This document shows positions 7,716-15,770 of a stretch of 64,000 nt of DNA, piece by piece. The position numbers and the translations under genes were made by a program. This DNA comes from Metallosphaera tengchongensis (GTDB lineage Archaea > Thermoproteota > Thermoprotei_A > Sulfolobales > Sulfolobaceae): NCBI RefSeq assembly GCF_013343295.1, contig NZ_CP049074.1, positions 787,501-851,500 of the forward strand, in the 5' to 3' direction. Numbering within the stretch: the stretch's first letter is position 1; each line of letters opens with the position of its first letter. The notes under the pieces are model-generated. The model ran no database searches and had not been told where the DNA came from. It worked only from the letters and a program-made list of their open reading frames with translations.

Positions 7716-9698
7716 GTGAAAGTCCCTAGATTAGAATATTCTTCAAAGATTGATATTCCAGACGGTCTCGAAGCTACATTTAGGAAAACTACAGATCATT
7801 TTGAACTTTTAACTTCCGCCCTGATTCAACCTAAAATAAGGGTATATCCTAAGGTTGACGTAATTGGAGATTACTGGCTTTTTCAAATAGGAAGCTCCCT
7901 TATGGAAATTGAGGGCGATACTCATAGGGTAATTAAATGTGACACAAATCAGTGCAATAAGGCTTGGGGCGTGCATTATGTGAAAGTTGGAAGTGAGATT
8001 GAACGGATCTACTTTTTGAACAATAAATACGTCTTCAAAAATGACGAGTATGAGACCCTAATTTCATATTTCGGTACAACCTGCCTCATGAATAAAGGGA
8101 AAGGGATTATTTTCAAAAATGGAAAGATATTTGACTTCGAGGATCTAAAATTGATAGGCACCTCAAGGGCTGGCTTATCGTTGATAAGAGAGGGGGAAAC
8201 AACGCTATTGGGCTGGGACAATTCAGTTCAAAAGTTTAAGATAGAGGGAATTATTCTGTATCATAATATTAATGATATTATCTTCAAGGATCCAGAGGAT
8301 AAATTAGTTATTAATGATCGAACCATAGGCACTTGCAAGGAGAACGCAGATGTTATAGCTGGAGGCCATGGTTGGTATTTAATCTCTTGTGGGAATTTGG
8401 TTCGGCAGTATTTCTGGGATGGATGGAGATCAGTCAGAACTGGAATATATCCAACAAAAAGTGACGGTAGCGAAAACTACGTGGCTCTAGTCTCAGAAGG
8501 GAAAACGGAAATTTTTGACAACAACTTTAAACTATTATATGAGCTTAAGCCCGCTACGGTAGGAGTTGGGAGAAGAAAGGTTGTTATATACAGGAAAAAG
8601 ACCGTATCAATTATAGATCTCAGCGATCTGTTAGAGGTCAAGATAGAAGAAAACCGACCCGAGAACATTATCTCAATAAGAGTTCCTGAAGGCTACGTTA
8701 TTGAGACCGATAAATTTTTACCTAAAGTAAGCAGTCGTAAGGTAAATGGATATGTTGTGGAACAATTTGAATATTTAGGGAATTACCCTCGAATGAGTTT
8801 TAACCTGCTTTCTGAATTCATTTCTTCTGAAATACCTATCTCATTAAACGAGGAGCCCATCATTTTACGATTTAAGGGGAATCTTTTAGTAGCAGATAGT
8901 TTCGGACGAACTAAGGACAACAATGGTAACGCAATACTTAGCGGGGAACTTTTAATAAACAGAAACATAAGATCAGAGGCTGTTTTAAGAATTTCTCTCG
9001 ATTCACTGCATAAAGAAATAAAGGCTAAGTTTTCCGACAAGAGATTTGTATTCAACGAGAGTTTACGTGTCCCTGCATGGGAGAAAAGCCATAAGGAGAT
9101 ACGCTTTAGCCTATTTGTCAATGATATGGAGATAAGCAGTTTACAAGCGTTAGTGCCAGTTGTCAAAATTGAAAAACCAAAGGAAACTAAAAAACTCTTT
9201 ATTGATAAGGGTCACATATTTCTTGAAATTTTACGATCAGAGGATAAAAACTTTATTTTTGACACGGTAAAGGTGCATCCAAAATATAAGCAACCGGTTG
9301 AAATAATAGTTAACAGTGTACTAGATAATTCAAAGAAAAGCAGGGTCAGATTCGATTACAAATATTCCAATAATACTGTTGTCATGAGGATGTTTTTATA
9401 TAAATTAATAAGAAATCCTAAAATATGGATAGAGGGAAATTATCTCAATGTAGACCCAAACATTTCCTTATCCGTTCCTGTTCAAATATTTTATGGGACT
9501 TCGGCTTACTTCGGGCTACCAATACGTGTCCTCTTTCCTTTTGATCCAATATACGATTTAATTGTGATCAGGGTTTTCGTTGGTAATACCGAAATTGAAG
9601 AAAGGTACAGAATAGACTCCTTAAATCTAGGTTTCATTATCGCAAATGCCTCTTCAATGAAAATCAAGGAAGTGACCGAAAGTGTTGGCGTACTCTGA
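7716..9698 (+). CDS. upsX: UpsX, first gene of the UV-inducible pilus operon
   Basis: 660-residue protein, named from its position in front of upsE-upsF-upsA-upsB and its length, close to that of UpsX in other Sulfolobales. No catalytic motif, signal peptide or membrane span is obvious. The first 330 residues contain many short beta-strand-like repeats with W/G spacing that could form a propeller, and the rest is also beta-rich. In Sulfolobus acidocaldarius UpsX is needed for efficient DNA exchange but not for pilus assembly, and its function is not settled. GTG start. Codon use is more AT-rich than in the cob genes. Confidence 0.75.
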   Translation: MKVPRLEYSSKIDIPDGLEATFRKTTDHFELLTSALIQPKIRVYPKVDVIGDYWLFQIGSSLMEIEGDTHRVIKCDTNQCNKAWGVHYVKVGSEIERIYFLNNKYVFKNDEYETLISYFGTTCLMNKGKGIIFKNGKIFDFEDLKLIGTSRAGLSLIREGETTLLGWDNSVQKFKIEGIILYHNINDIIFKDPEDKLVINDRTIGTCKENADVIAGGHGWYLISCGNLVRQYFWDGWRSVRTGIYPTKSDGSENYVALVSEGKTEIFDNNFKLLYELKPATVGVGRRKVVIYRKKTVSIIDLSDLLEVKIEENRPENIISIRVPEGYVIETDKFLPKVSSRKVNGYVVEQFEYLGNYPRMSFNLLSEFISSEIPISLNEEPIILRFKGNLLVADSFGRTKDNNGNAILSGELLINRNIRSEAVLRISLDSLHKEIKAKFSDKRFVFNESLRVPAWEKSHKEIRFSLFVNDMEISSLQALVPVVKIEKPKETKKLFIDKGHIFLEILRSEDKNFIFDTVKVHPKYKQPVEIIVNSVLDNSKKSRVRFDYKYSNNTVVMRMFLYKLIRNPKIWIEGNYLNVDPNISLSVPVQIFYGTSAYFGLPIRVLFPFDPIYDLIVIRVFVGNTEIEERYRIDSLNLGFIIANASSMKIKEVTESVGVL

Positions 9699-9702
9699 GA
9701 TC

Positions 9703-9711
9703 TTTTATAAC
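9703..9711 (+). promoter_or_regulatory. TATA box upstream of upsE
   Basis: CTTTTATAA lies 15 bp before the upsE ATG, closer than usual for a leaderless gene. GAAAGT at 9679-9684, the reverse complement of ACTTTC, begins 24 bp before it. Confidence 0.45.
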
Positions 9712-9725
9712 TAGGATCCAAATTA

Positions 9726-11153
9726 ATGAGAACTGTTGTAGAAGAGTACTATATACTGGGAAACAAGGTATCTATTATAGACGATGATGGAAGAGGGTTA
9801 TACATAATTGAAGAGCCTAAAGTCCTAGATGAGGAAAGAGATATTATTAACAGAGTTCTAGATGAGGTATTCCTATCTTCTAATGCTGCAGGAGATATAG
9901 AAAACAAATTTCACGAAATTATTAAGAAACGAAATATTAATCAAGATACAGCTGAAAAGATTGAAAATATTTTAAAAAAGAGACTATTTTTTGAACAAAT
10001 TACTATCCCCCTCCTCGATCCTGACGTCGAAGAAATAGAGTGCACTGGACCGAACTTTCCGCTTACTGTTATTCATCGGAAACACTCAAAATATCTAAGG
10101 CTTTATACAAACATTATATTAGGAAAAGAAGAGGACATCATTAAAATTATTGAGAAATTAGCTATAAAAAGTAATAAATCTGTAAACATTGCGAGACCTT
10201 ACATGGAGTTCTCCCTCCCTGAAGGTCACAGGGTTGCGGCAACCATATCCAACGAAATCTCGAGCCCCGGTTCAACCTTCGACATAAGGAAGTTCCCCTT
10301 ATCTCCCATATCCCTAGTAAAATTAATCATGTCAGGATCCATAAGTGTTGAAGCAGCCTCATATCTATGGTTCTTGTTGGATTATAGACCTTTCTTTCTT
10401 GTAGTGGGCTCCACTGGGTCTGGCAAGACCACGTTCTTAAACGCATTACTAAATTTTACCAACCCAGATTCAAAGATCTTAAGTATAGAGGACACTCCAG
10501 AATTAAACTTGGCTGGGAAAAATTGGATAAGGTTTTTCACGAGATCTACAGGGACTAATTCATACGACGTCACTCTAAATGATTTATCCAGGTTGGCTCT
10601 AAGATATAGACCAGACTACTTAATAATCGGAGAAGTTAGAGGCAAGGAAATTGAAACTTTAATTCACGCCTCTGCTTCAGGCCATGCGTCTTTGAGTACT
10701 TTCCATGGTGGGAGGCCCTCAGACGTTGTGACCAGAATTATAAGCCTTTTACCTAAGGAGCAAGCCCTAATGTTCTTAAATAACATCTGGGGTTTTATCA
10801 TGGTCGGAAGAAGAGTCGACGATAGTGGAAGGGTAGTGAAGGCTGTGAGTTCAATATATGAGACTGTAAGAGTGGATAATAGAACGAAATTCAAAAAAGT
10901 CATATGGTGGTCTAATAGGCAGAAAAGATATGAACCTGTTGATATATCCTTTATCATTAAGAATTCTATAAAAATAAGATATTTATCGCAACTTTATGAA
11001 ATAGATATCAAAGATATAATAAATAATTTAGAATTAAGAGTCAATTTTTTAAAAAATCTATTACTAAATAATATCGTAGATAATCAGTCTATACAAAAGT
11101 TTATTGGAGATTTTTATAGGAAAGGTGATATTCATGTACAAACGAGTATCTAG
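9726..11153 (+). CDS. upsE: UpsE, type IV pilus assembly / secretion ATPase
   Basis: GspE/TadA-type hexameric ATPase driving assembly of the UV-induced pilus. The N-terminal domain ends near residue 200; Walker A GSTGSGKTT is at about 227-235, the Asp box EDTPEL at 256-261, Walker B IIGEVRG near 300-306 and the His box STFHGGRP at 323-330. At 475 residues it is of normal length. Position between upsX and upsF identifies it as UpsE rather than the archaellum or Aap pilus ATPase. Its 3' end overlaps upsF. Confidence 0.9.
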   Translation: MRTVVEEYYILGNKVSIIDDDGRGLYIIEEPKVLDEERDIINRVLDEVFLSSNAAGDIENKFHEIIKKRNINQDTAEKIENILKKRLFFEQITIPLLDPDVEEIECTGPNFPLTVIHRKHSKYLRLYTNIILGKEEDIIKIIEKLAIKSNKSVNIARPYMEFSLPEGHRVAATISNEISSPGSTFDIRKFPLSPISLVKLIMSGSISVEAASYLWFLLDYRPFFLVVGSTGSGKTTFLNALLNFTNPDSKILSIEDTPELNLAGKNWIRFFTRSTGTNSYDVTLNDLSRLALRYRPDYLIIGEVRGKEIETLIHASASGHASLSTFHGGRPSDVVTRIISLLPKEQALMFLNNIWGFIMVGRRVDDSGRVVKAVSSIYETVRVDNRTKFKKVIWWSNRQKRYEPVDISFIIKNSIKIRYLSQLYEIDIKDIINNLELRVNFLKNLLLNNIVDNQSIQKFIGDFYRKGDIHVQTSI

Positions 11154-12705
11154 GTATAGTAAACTATATCATTCAATTTTAAAATTTTTAGATAGATTTG
11201 GTAGTTTAGCTATTTTAACAAAGATTTCTCCTTATTCTTTATTTTACTCTAGAATAAAGAGTGTTCATGAATTCATAGGAGAAAATCCACTCTATTTAGA
11301 AAACTACTCTAGAAGAATGTGGATTTTCCTTATAATATCAGGAGCGTTCGCAATTTTTCTAACTATCAGAAACTTGTACTTCTCGTCTCTAGCCATAATA
11401 CCGGTAGCCATCTATCTTTATCCACTTTTTGTTACTGAGCTCAGAAAACAAGAGTATATTAACGAGTTAAAAAACGAATATGTGCCTTTCTCTATTCTAG
11501 TGTACCTTAACGCCACTTTGGGAAGGGGGCTTAAAGAGGCTTTTGATGATGTGGCAAATAGTAATTTTTTCAATAAAATAAGAAAAGAGTACGAGATTAT
11601 TCAAAGAAGTGGTATCTTCAAAGGACATAGCTTCATGGAAGGCGTTCAAGGGAGATTTAAATCCCTAGGGAACCATCCTTTAGCCAAAGTATATTCAGGC
11701 ACGATTTCTGCACAGTACCTTGGGGTTTCCCTAGCTCAGAGATCACATGAGTTAATTAACAATATACTGTCCTCTATAAAAGAGGAATATCAAAACTTTG
11801 TTAATAAGTCTTCTGAAATAGTAGAGGTGACCTTTTCAATTTTCCTCTTGTTCCCTTTGGTAGCCATAAGCTTCCAGATTTTAGAGAAGAATAATAACTA
11901 CTCCATTCTTATTGCCCCTTTGCTACTAACTCCACTCATGATTCTCTGGGTGTCAACATCTCAACCTAATATGGGAATTCGGATACATATGAGCAAGTAC
12001 CAAGCAATAGGAATTTTAGCGTCGTTACCTTTGCTGATTGTCCCAATAAACATGGAAGAGAAGCTAGCCATACTACTTTTATGGGGCCTAGCTTGTCTCA
12101 TCCCGTCCTATTTAGAAATTAGAGATCAGGAGATCATATTGAACGATATACCTAAGGTCTTATCCGAGATCGCTGATTATAGTAAGTTAGGTTACGGGGT
12201 AAGGACTGCCATTCAGAAAATTGACTTTAATAGCATAGGAATACATAAACAAACTATTAGAGTATTCGACAAGATCAGAGTTTCTATACAGCTCGGACTA
12301 GAAATTCCTTCAAATATCGCTAGATTAAATCTGCTAAATTCATTTTTCGAAATTTTGAACATACTGGATAAGAAAGGTGTTGAGGGAGCTAATGTAATTC
12401 ATGACCTTACGCTTGTAATAAATAATATTATAACAAGCAGACAAAAACTGATCAGTGAACTAAGAACGTTTACTGTTTTAGCTCTAATTTCACCTGTACT
12501 ATTCTGGTTTGCAACAACGTCTATATCTTCAATTTCAGGGGTTCATAGTGAATATCTTAACCTTGTGAATTTAGGATATAGTTTAGCTATTTCCACTATT
12601 TATTCAAGGATATATAAATTCACATTATTAAACCCTATTCTATATATGGTTGTGATAGCCTTATCATTAATACTTTCAATAGTCCCCCCTTCCTTGATAT
12701 TTTGA
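11134..12705 (+). CDS. upsF: UpsF, pilus assembly membrane platform protein (TadC-like)
   Basis: Polytopic membrane protein with two similar halves, each with hydrophobic helices flanking a cytoplasmic segment, as in TadC/FlaJ-type platforms (about 7-9 spans). ATG 11134 is preferred over the upstream TTG 11104 because AAGGTGAT precedes it with good spacing. That gives 523 residues and a 20-bp overlap with upsE, implying coupling. It anchors UpsE and receives the pilins from the membrane. Confidence 0.88.
   Translation: MYKRVSRYSKLYHSILKFLDRFGSLAILTKISPYSLFYSRIKSVHEFIGENPLYLENYSRRMWIFLIISGAFAIFLTIRNLYFSSLAIIPVAIYLYPLFVTELRKQEYINELKNEYVPFSILVYLNATLGRGLKEAFDDVANSNFFNKIRKEYEIIQRSGIFKGHSFMEGVQGRFKSLGNHPLAKVYSGTISAQYLGVSLAQRSHELINNILSSIKEEYQNFVNKSSEIVEVTFSIFLLFPLVAISFQILEKNNNYSILIAPLLLTPLMILWVSTSQPNMGIRIHMSKYQAIGILASLPLLIVPINMEEKLAILLLWGLACLIPSYLEIRDQEIILNDIPKVLSEIADYSKLGYGVRTAIQKIDFNSIGIHKQTIRVFDKIRVSIQLGLEIPSNIARLNLLNSFFEILNILDKKGVEGANVIHDLTLVINNIITSRQKLISELRTFTVLALISPVLFWFATTSISSISGVHSEYLNLVNLGYSLAISTIYSRIYKFTLLNPILYMVVIALSLILSIVPPSLIF
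12672..12677 (+). promoter_or_regulatory. Possible UV-responsive hexamer upstream of upsA
   Basis: ACTTTC fits ANTTTC and starts 24 bp before a TATA-like GATATTTT (12696-12703), which lies about 24 bp before ATG 12723. The spacing is nearly the same as at upsX (22 bp). Located within the end of upsF. Confidence 0.3.
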
Positions 12706-12722
12706 GATATTATTTGAGGAAA

Positions 12723-13148
12723 ATGAGGTCAAAAAAGGCGGTTTCATCCATACTGGGAACAATTCTTATTATTTCAATAACGCTAGCTCTGGGGGGATTA
12801 CTGTACGGTTACAGCAAGGGTCTCTTCGGTAACCTAAGCACCAATGAAGACTTAACAACTAATTTCCAGTTACAGGTGACTCCAGCTGGAAGTTACTTGC
12901 TATACTCTTTGAAAGATGATGGTAATGTAGCGCTTCACCTGGAATATATTGTTTTAAATGGTTCAAATCTTCCCAAACCTTACAAGATCAATATAAATGA
13001 GACTCTCCAGCCAGGCCAGCAGATTCAGAACGTTACGTGGATTCCAGGAACTTTAGTCTCAGGTAACTACTACACAGTGATTGTTTACGCTATTTTACAA
13101 AACGGGCAAATCTATGATACCATCTCTTCAGTTTTGGCGGCGAGTTAA
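12723..13148 (+). CDS. upsA: UpsA, major pilin subunit
   Basis: Pilin with a class III signal peptide: a basic N-terminus (MRSKKA) then VSSILGTILIISITLALGG, to be cleaved by the PibD peptidase after KKA. The remainder is a beta-rich globular pilin domain of about 115 residues with several N-x-S/T sequons for glycosylation. ATG 12723 is preferred over the upstream TTG 12702, as it has a TATA-like box at the right distance and gives the usual short pre-sequence. In Sulfolobus these pili form after UV damage and hold cells together for DNA exchange. Confidence 0.87.
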   Translation: MRSKKAVSSILGTILIISITLALGGLLYGYSKGLFGNLSTNEDLTTNFQLQVTPAGSYLLYSLKDDGNVALHLEYIVLNGSNLPKPYKININETLQPGQQIQNVTWIPGTLVSGNYYTVIVYAILQNGQIYDTISSVLAAS

Positions 13149-13150
13149 TC

Positions 13151-13546
13151 ATGAGGAGTTGGTATGTAAAAGGCATTTCAGAAATTTTTTCTGCACTCCT
13201 AGTTACCCTAATCGTTCTCTCTCTCACGGGTCCCCTATTATACTACGTTTATAGCACAGAGACTCAGCAAAGGGGGACAGTAAGTTACGAAGTAAACTCA
13301 TATTTAGCTTTAACAGAAATAGATATAAAGGTGATTAAAATAAATAATAATTCTTTCTATATTTTTCTTTATAATTATGGACAACAGAAAGATAATATCC
13401 AAGAAATTATAATAGGAAATAAAACCTTTAGTGTCGACAGACCATTATATCCAGGAAATATCGTAAGGCTATCGAATTTCGTTGGAAATATAACAGTTAA
13501 TAGTACAATAATATTAAAGGTAAACAATCTATACTACCTTGGTTAG
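13151..13546 (+). CDS. upsB: UpsB, second pilin subunit
   Basis: 131 residues with a class III signal: MRSWYVKG followed by the hydrophobic ISEIFSALLVTLIVLSLTG, cleavage expected after Gly8. Asn-rich C-terminal half with several N-x-S/T sites. It starts 2 bp after upsA, so the two pilins are co-expressed. cbiT begins 2 bp after its stop. Confidence 0.87.
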   Translation: MRSWYVKGISEIFSALLVTLIVLSLTGPLLYYVYSTETQQRGTVSYEVNSYLALTEIDIKVIKINNNSFYIFLYNYGQQKDNIQEIIIGNKTFSVDRPLYPGNIVRLSNFVGNITVNSTIILKVNNLYYLG

Positions 13547-13548
13547 AA

Positions 13549-14100
13549 ATGTTCCCTCTCCTAGATGATAGGATCTTCGAAAGCCATGAGATTCCTGGAC
13601 CAACCAAACAGGAAATTAGAGCCATCGTGTTGTCCAAGATGAGGATATTCCCTGGATGTAAAATTTTAGAGATCGGAACTGGGACGGGCTCCCTGACTGC
13701 AGAGATTGAGAGATTAGGTTGCTACGTTGTAAGTATCGATATAGAGGATTACATAGAACGAGCACCAGGCAGAAGAATCACATCTTACTCTGATTACATT
13801 CAGGCTTCATCCGAGTATTTTAATTGTAGGCAATCTCAGTTCAACTCTGTATTCATTGGAGGAACCAAGCATCTAGAGCAAAGTGTAAGACTTTCTAGAG
13901 ATCTACTAACTATAGAAGGGCGCCTTGTAGTAAACGCATTTACTATTGAAAGCATAGGAAATATAGGGCATGTCATCCAAAAATATTTCGGAAGTTACAA
14001 CGTGTTGCAAGTTCAAATTTCCGTCGGAGAGAGAAGAGGAGATAGCACCCTTATGATAGCGAGGAATCCAATTTTCATTTTCTATACGACAAAGACTTAA
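13549..14100 (+). CDS. cbiT: Cobalt-precorrin-6B C15-methyltransferase (decarboxylating)
   Basis: Class I SAM methyltransferase: the EIPGPTKQEIRAIVLSKMR opening and the SAM-binding ILEIGTGTGSLTAEI are at residues 17-55, followed by FIGG and GRLVVNAFTIES, and RNPIFIF at the end, all typical of CbiT. It performs C15 methylation and C12-acetate decarboxylation after CbiE. It is separated from cbiE by the whole ups operon and starts only 2 bp after upsB, so read-through from the UV-induced pilin promoter is likely. AT-rich spacer follows. Confidence 0.85.
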   Translation: MFPLLDDRIFESHEIPGPTKQEIRAIVLSKMRIFPGCKILEIGTGTGSLTAEIERLGCYVVSIDIEDYIERAPGRRITSYSDYIQASSEYFNCRQSQFNSVFIGGTKHLEQSVRLSRDLLTIEGRLVVNAFTIESIGNIGHVIQKYFGSYNVLQVQISVGERRGDSTLMIARNPIFIFYTTKT

Positions 14101-14216
14101 TTTAAAACAAACTTGTAAAATAAGAGCAAACTCAGCAGACATGTCACAGCCTTTGTTTTAATTCTGCAATTGAATAGTCTAGTTTCTAAGTTTTAGGATA
14201 ATTTTAGAATTATCCG

Positions 14217-14480
14217 TTAAGCCGTAACAGGCTCGGTTCTGGTTCTTACTTCCAGAACCTCTCCCCTTTCGAGTCCATCCAGAACCTGCTTTCCTCTCTC
14301 CGTCAGTTTATATACTTTGTGAGATCCTTTTGAGTAAATCGTCTCCACGAGACCCAATCCTTCCAAAACATGAAATATAGCTAAGACCTCATATCTAGGC
14401 AATCGTGTCTTAACCACTACCTCCCCTGGGTTTAGCGCACCTTCAGATATAGCCTCAAGAACCAGTTTTAGCTCGTACAT
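14217..14480 (-). CDS. Small winged-helix DNA-binding protein
   Basis: 87 residues forming a single winged helix: the helix-turn-helix is around 15-45 (GEVVVKTRLPRYEVLAIFHV) and the wing around 47-70 (TIYSKGSHKVYKLTERGKQV). No ligand domain. It sits between cbiT and nth, opposite to both. A TATA-like CTTAAAAG at 14506-14513 lies 26-33 bp before its start; the sequence is nearly palindromic, so it may also serve the rightward nth gene. A local regulator of the ups cluster would be attractive but is not shown. Confidence 0.65.
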   Translation of the reverse strand: MYELKLVLEAISEGALNPGEVVVKTRLPRYEVLAIFHVLEGLGLVETIYSKGSHKVYKLTERGKQVLDGLERGEVLEVRTRTEPVTA

Positions 14481-14548
14481 CAGTTTTAGATTTTATTTAA
14501 AGCGCTTTTAAGCCCCATGGCTCTTAGACTAGTAGGGTCAACAAAGGC

Positions 14549-15244
14549 ATGGAATCTTGTGATCCTTCAGATATAATATCGAAGTTAGATCAAGCTTACA
14601 AGGTAGTCCCTGAGGACTTTCTGTCTCTAGAGGTGTGGCTGAAGACATCTGATCCCTTCAAGGTTCTAATTGCTACTATCCTGACCCAGAACACTTCTGA
14701 CAAGGGAGCTAAGAGGGCCTATGAAAAATTGGAAAATACCATAGGAGTTACACCTCTTAAACTGTCCAGCGCCTCCTTAGAGTCTATTAAAGAATGCTTG
14801 AAGGAAATAGGGCTTTATAACAGCAAGTCCAAAACCATAAAGGCAATATCTTCCTTTATCCAAGAAAAATACCGTGGAAATATAGAAGAGATCTTGAACC
14901 TAGGTGTGGAAGAAGCTCGTAAATCTTTGACCTCTGTACCCGGAATAGGGAAAAAAACTGCTGACGTTGTTTTATTGACCTGTAAGAACTATGAGGTTTT
15001 CCCTGTAGACACCCATATCTTCAGGATCTCCGAAAGACTTGGTATTGTAGGTAATTACGACAAGGTGAGTAAGTTCTGGCTAAAAGTCTCAAACAAGAAA
15101 AACATGCTGAGCCATCTTCTCCTTATTACTCACGGGAGGAAAACATGTAAAGCCAATAAGCCGCTTTGTAACATATGTGTCATTAATGGATGCTGCAAAT
15201 ATTACGCTAGATTACATGGATCCGTCGGATCTACTTCCTCATGA
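14549..15244 (+). CDS. nth: Endonuclease III (DNA glycosylase/AP lyase)
   Basis: Base-excision repair enzyme for oxidised pyrimidines. The helix-hairpin-helix VPGIGKKTADVV (about 129-140) carries the catalytic Lys, and VDTHIFR (about 152-158) the catalytic Asp. A C-x6-C-x2-C-x5-C [4Fe-4S] motif closes the protein (about 200-216). In Sulfolobales the genes following ups include an endonuclease III (saci_1497 type), and this gene occupies that place. It overlaps the ParB-like gene. Confidence 0.92.
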   Translation: MESCDPSDIISKLDQAYKVVPEDFLSLEVWLKTSDPFKVLIATILTQNTSDKGAKRAYEKLENTIGVTPLKLSSASLESIKECLKEIGLYNSKSKTIKAISSFIQEKYRGNIEEILNLGVEEARKSLTSVPGIGKKTADVVLLTCKNYEVFPVDTHIFRISERLGIVGNYDKVSKFWLKVSNKKNMLSHLLLITHGRKTCKANKPLCNICVINGCCKYYARLHGSVGSTSS

Positions 15245-15770
15245 GGATGTATTGAGGCGTAAAATGAACAATACGCTTATAGCAGTAAAGGAGACCAGAT
15301 CAGTCATCCCGATATTGATAGATGAGAAGTCCTTATTGGTTATAGATGGACATCATCGAAGGGAAGCTATGATGCAGCTAGGGTTCAAGAGGATACCTGT
15401 TTATGCTGTTGACTATCAAGACAGTAGCATTACAGTGGATGTGTGGTATAGAAAAGTTGAGCTTAACCCTGTTTCACGTTTATTCCTAAACTCATTGAAA
15501 AGTGAAGGAAAGATATGTTTCTCGATTTCGGAATTCAAGATATGCTCTGAAAGTGTGTACTCAGCGTACTGGAAATTACAATGGCTTGAACAAAAATTGA
15601 AGCTCTTTGGGTCGGCAATGGAAAGAAATCCGAGCGAGGGATTTTCGCCACCTCATCTAGATAAGGATGTAATACTTGATATCGCAAAGAAGGGGCTAAG
15701 GCTGCCGCCCAAAACGAGCAGACATACGTATGATTTTATTATCCCTAAGGAAAGAGTAAAACTACAATGA
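15186..15770 (+). CDS. ParB/Srx-domain protein of the ups cluster
   Basis: ParB-like nuclease domain at the N-terminus: SDLLPHE, then VIPILIDEK and VIDGHHRREA (about 52-61), the typical ParB/sulfiredoxin fold signature. The C-terminal half is unlike ParB and shows no DNA-binding HTH of the plasmid type. Starts at 15177 (GTG), 15186 (ATG) or 15216 (ATG) all overlap nth by 29-68 bp; I chose the first ATG. It corresponds to saci_1498, studied with the UV stress response of S. acidocaldarius. It overlaps the glycosyltransferase by 4 bp (ATGA). Confidence 0.75.
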   Translation: MDAANITLDYMDPSDLLPHEDVLRRKMNNTLIAVKETRSVIPILIDEKSLLVIDGHHRREAMMQLGFKRIPVYAVDYQDSSITVDVWYRKVELNPVSRLFLNSLKSEGKICFSISEFKICSESVYSAYWKLQWLEQKLKLFGSAMERNPSEGFSPPHLDKDVILDIAKKGLRLPPKTSRHTYDFIIPKERVKLQ

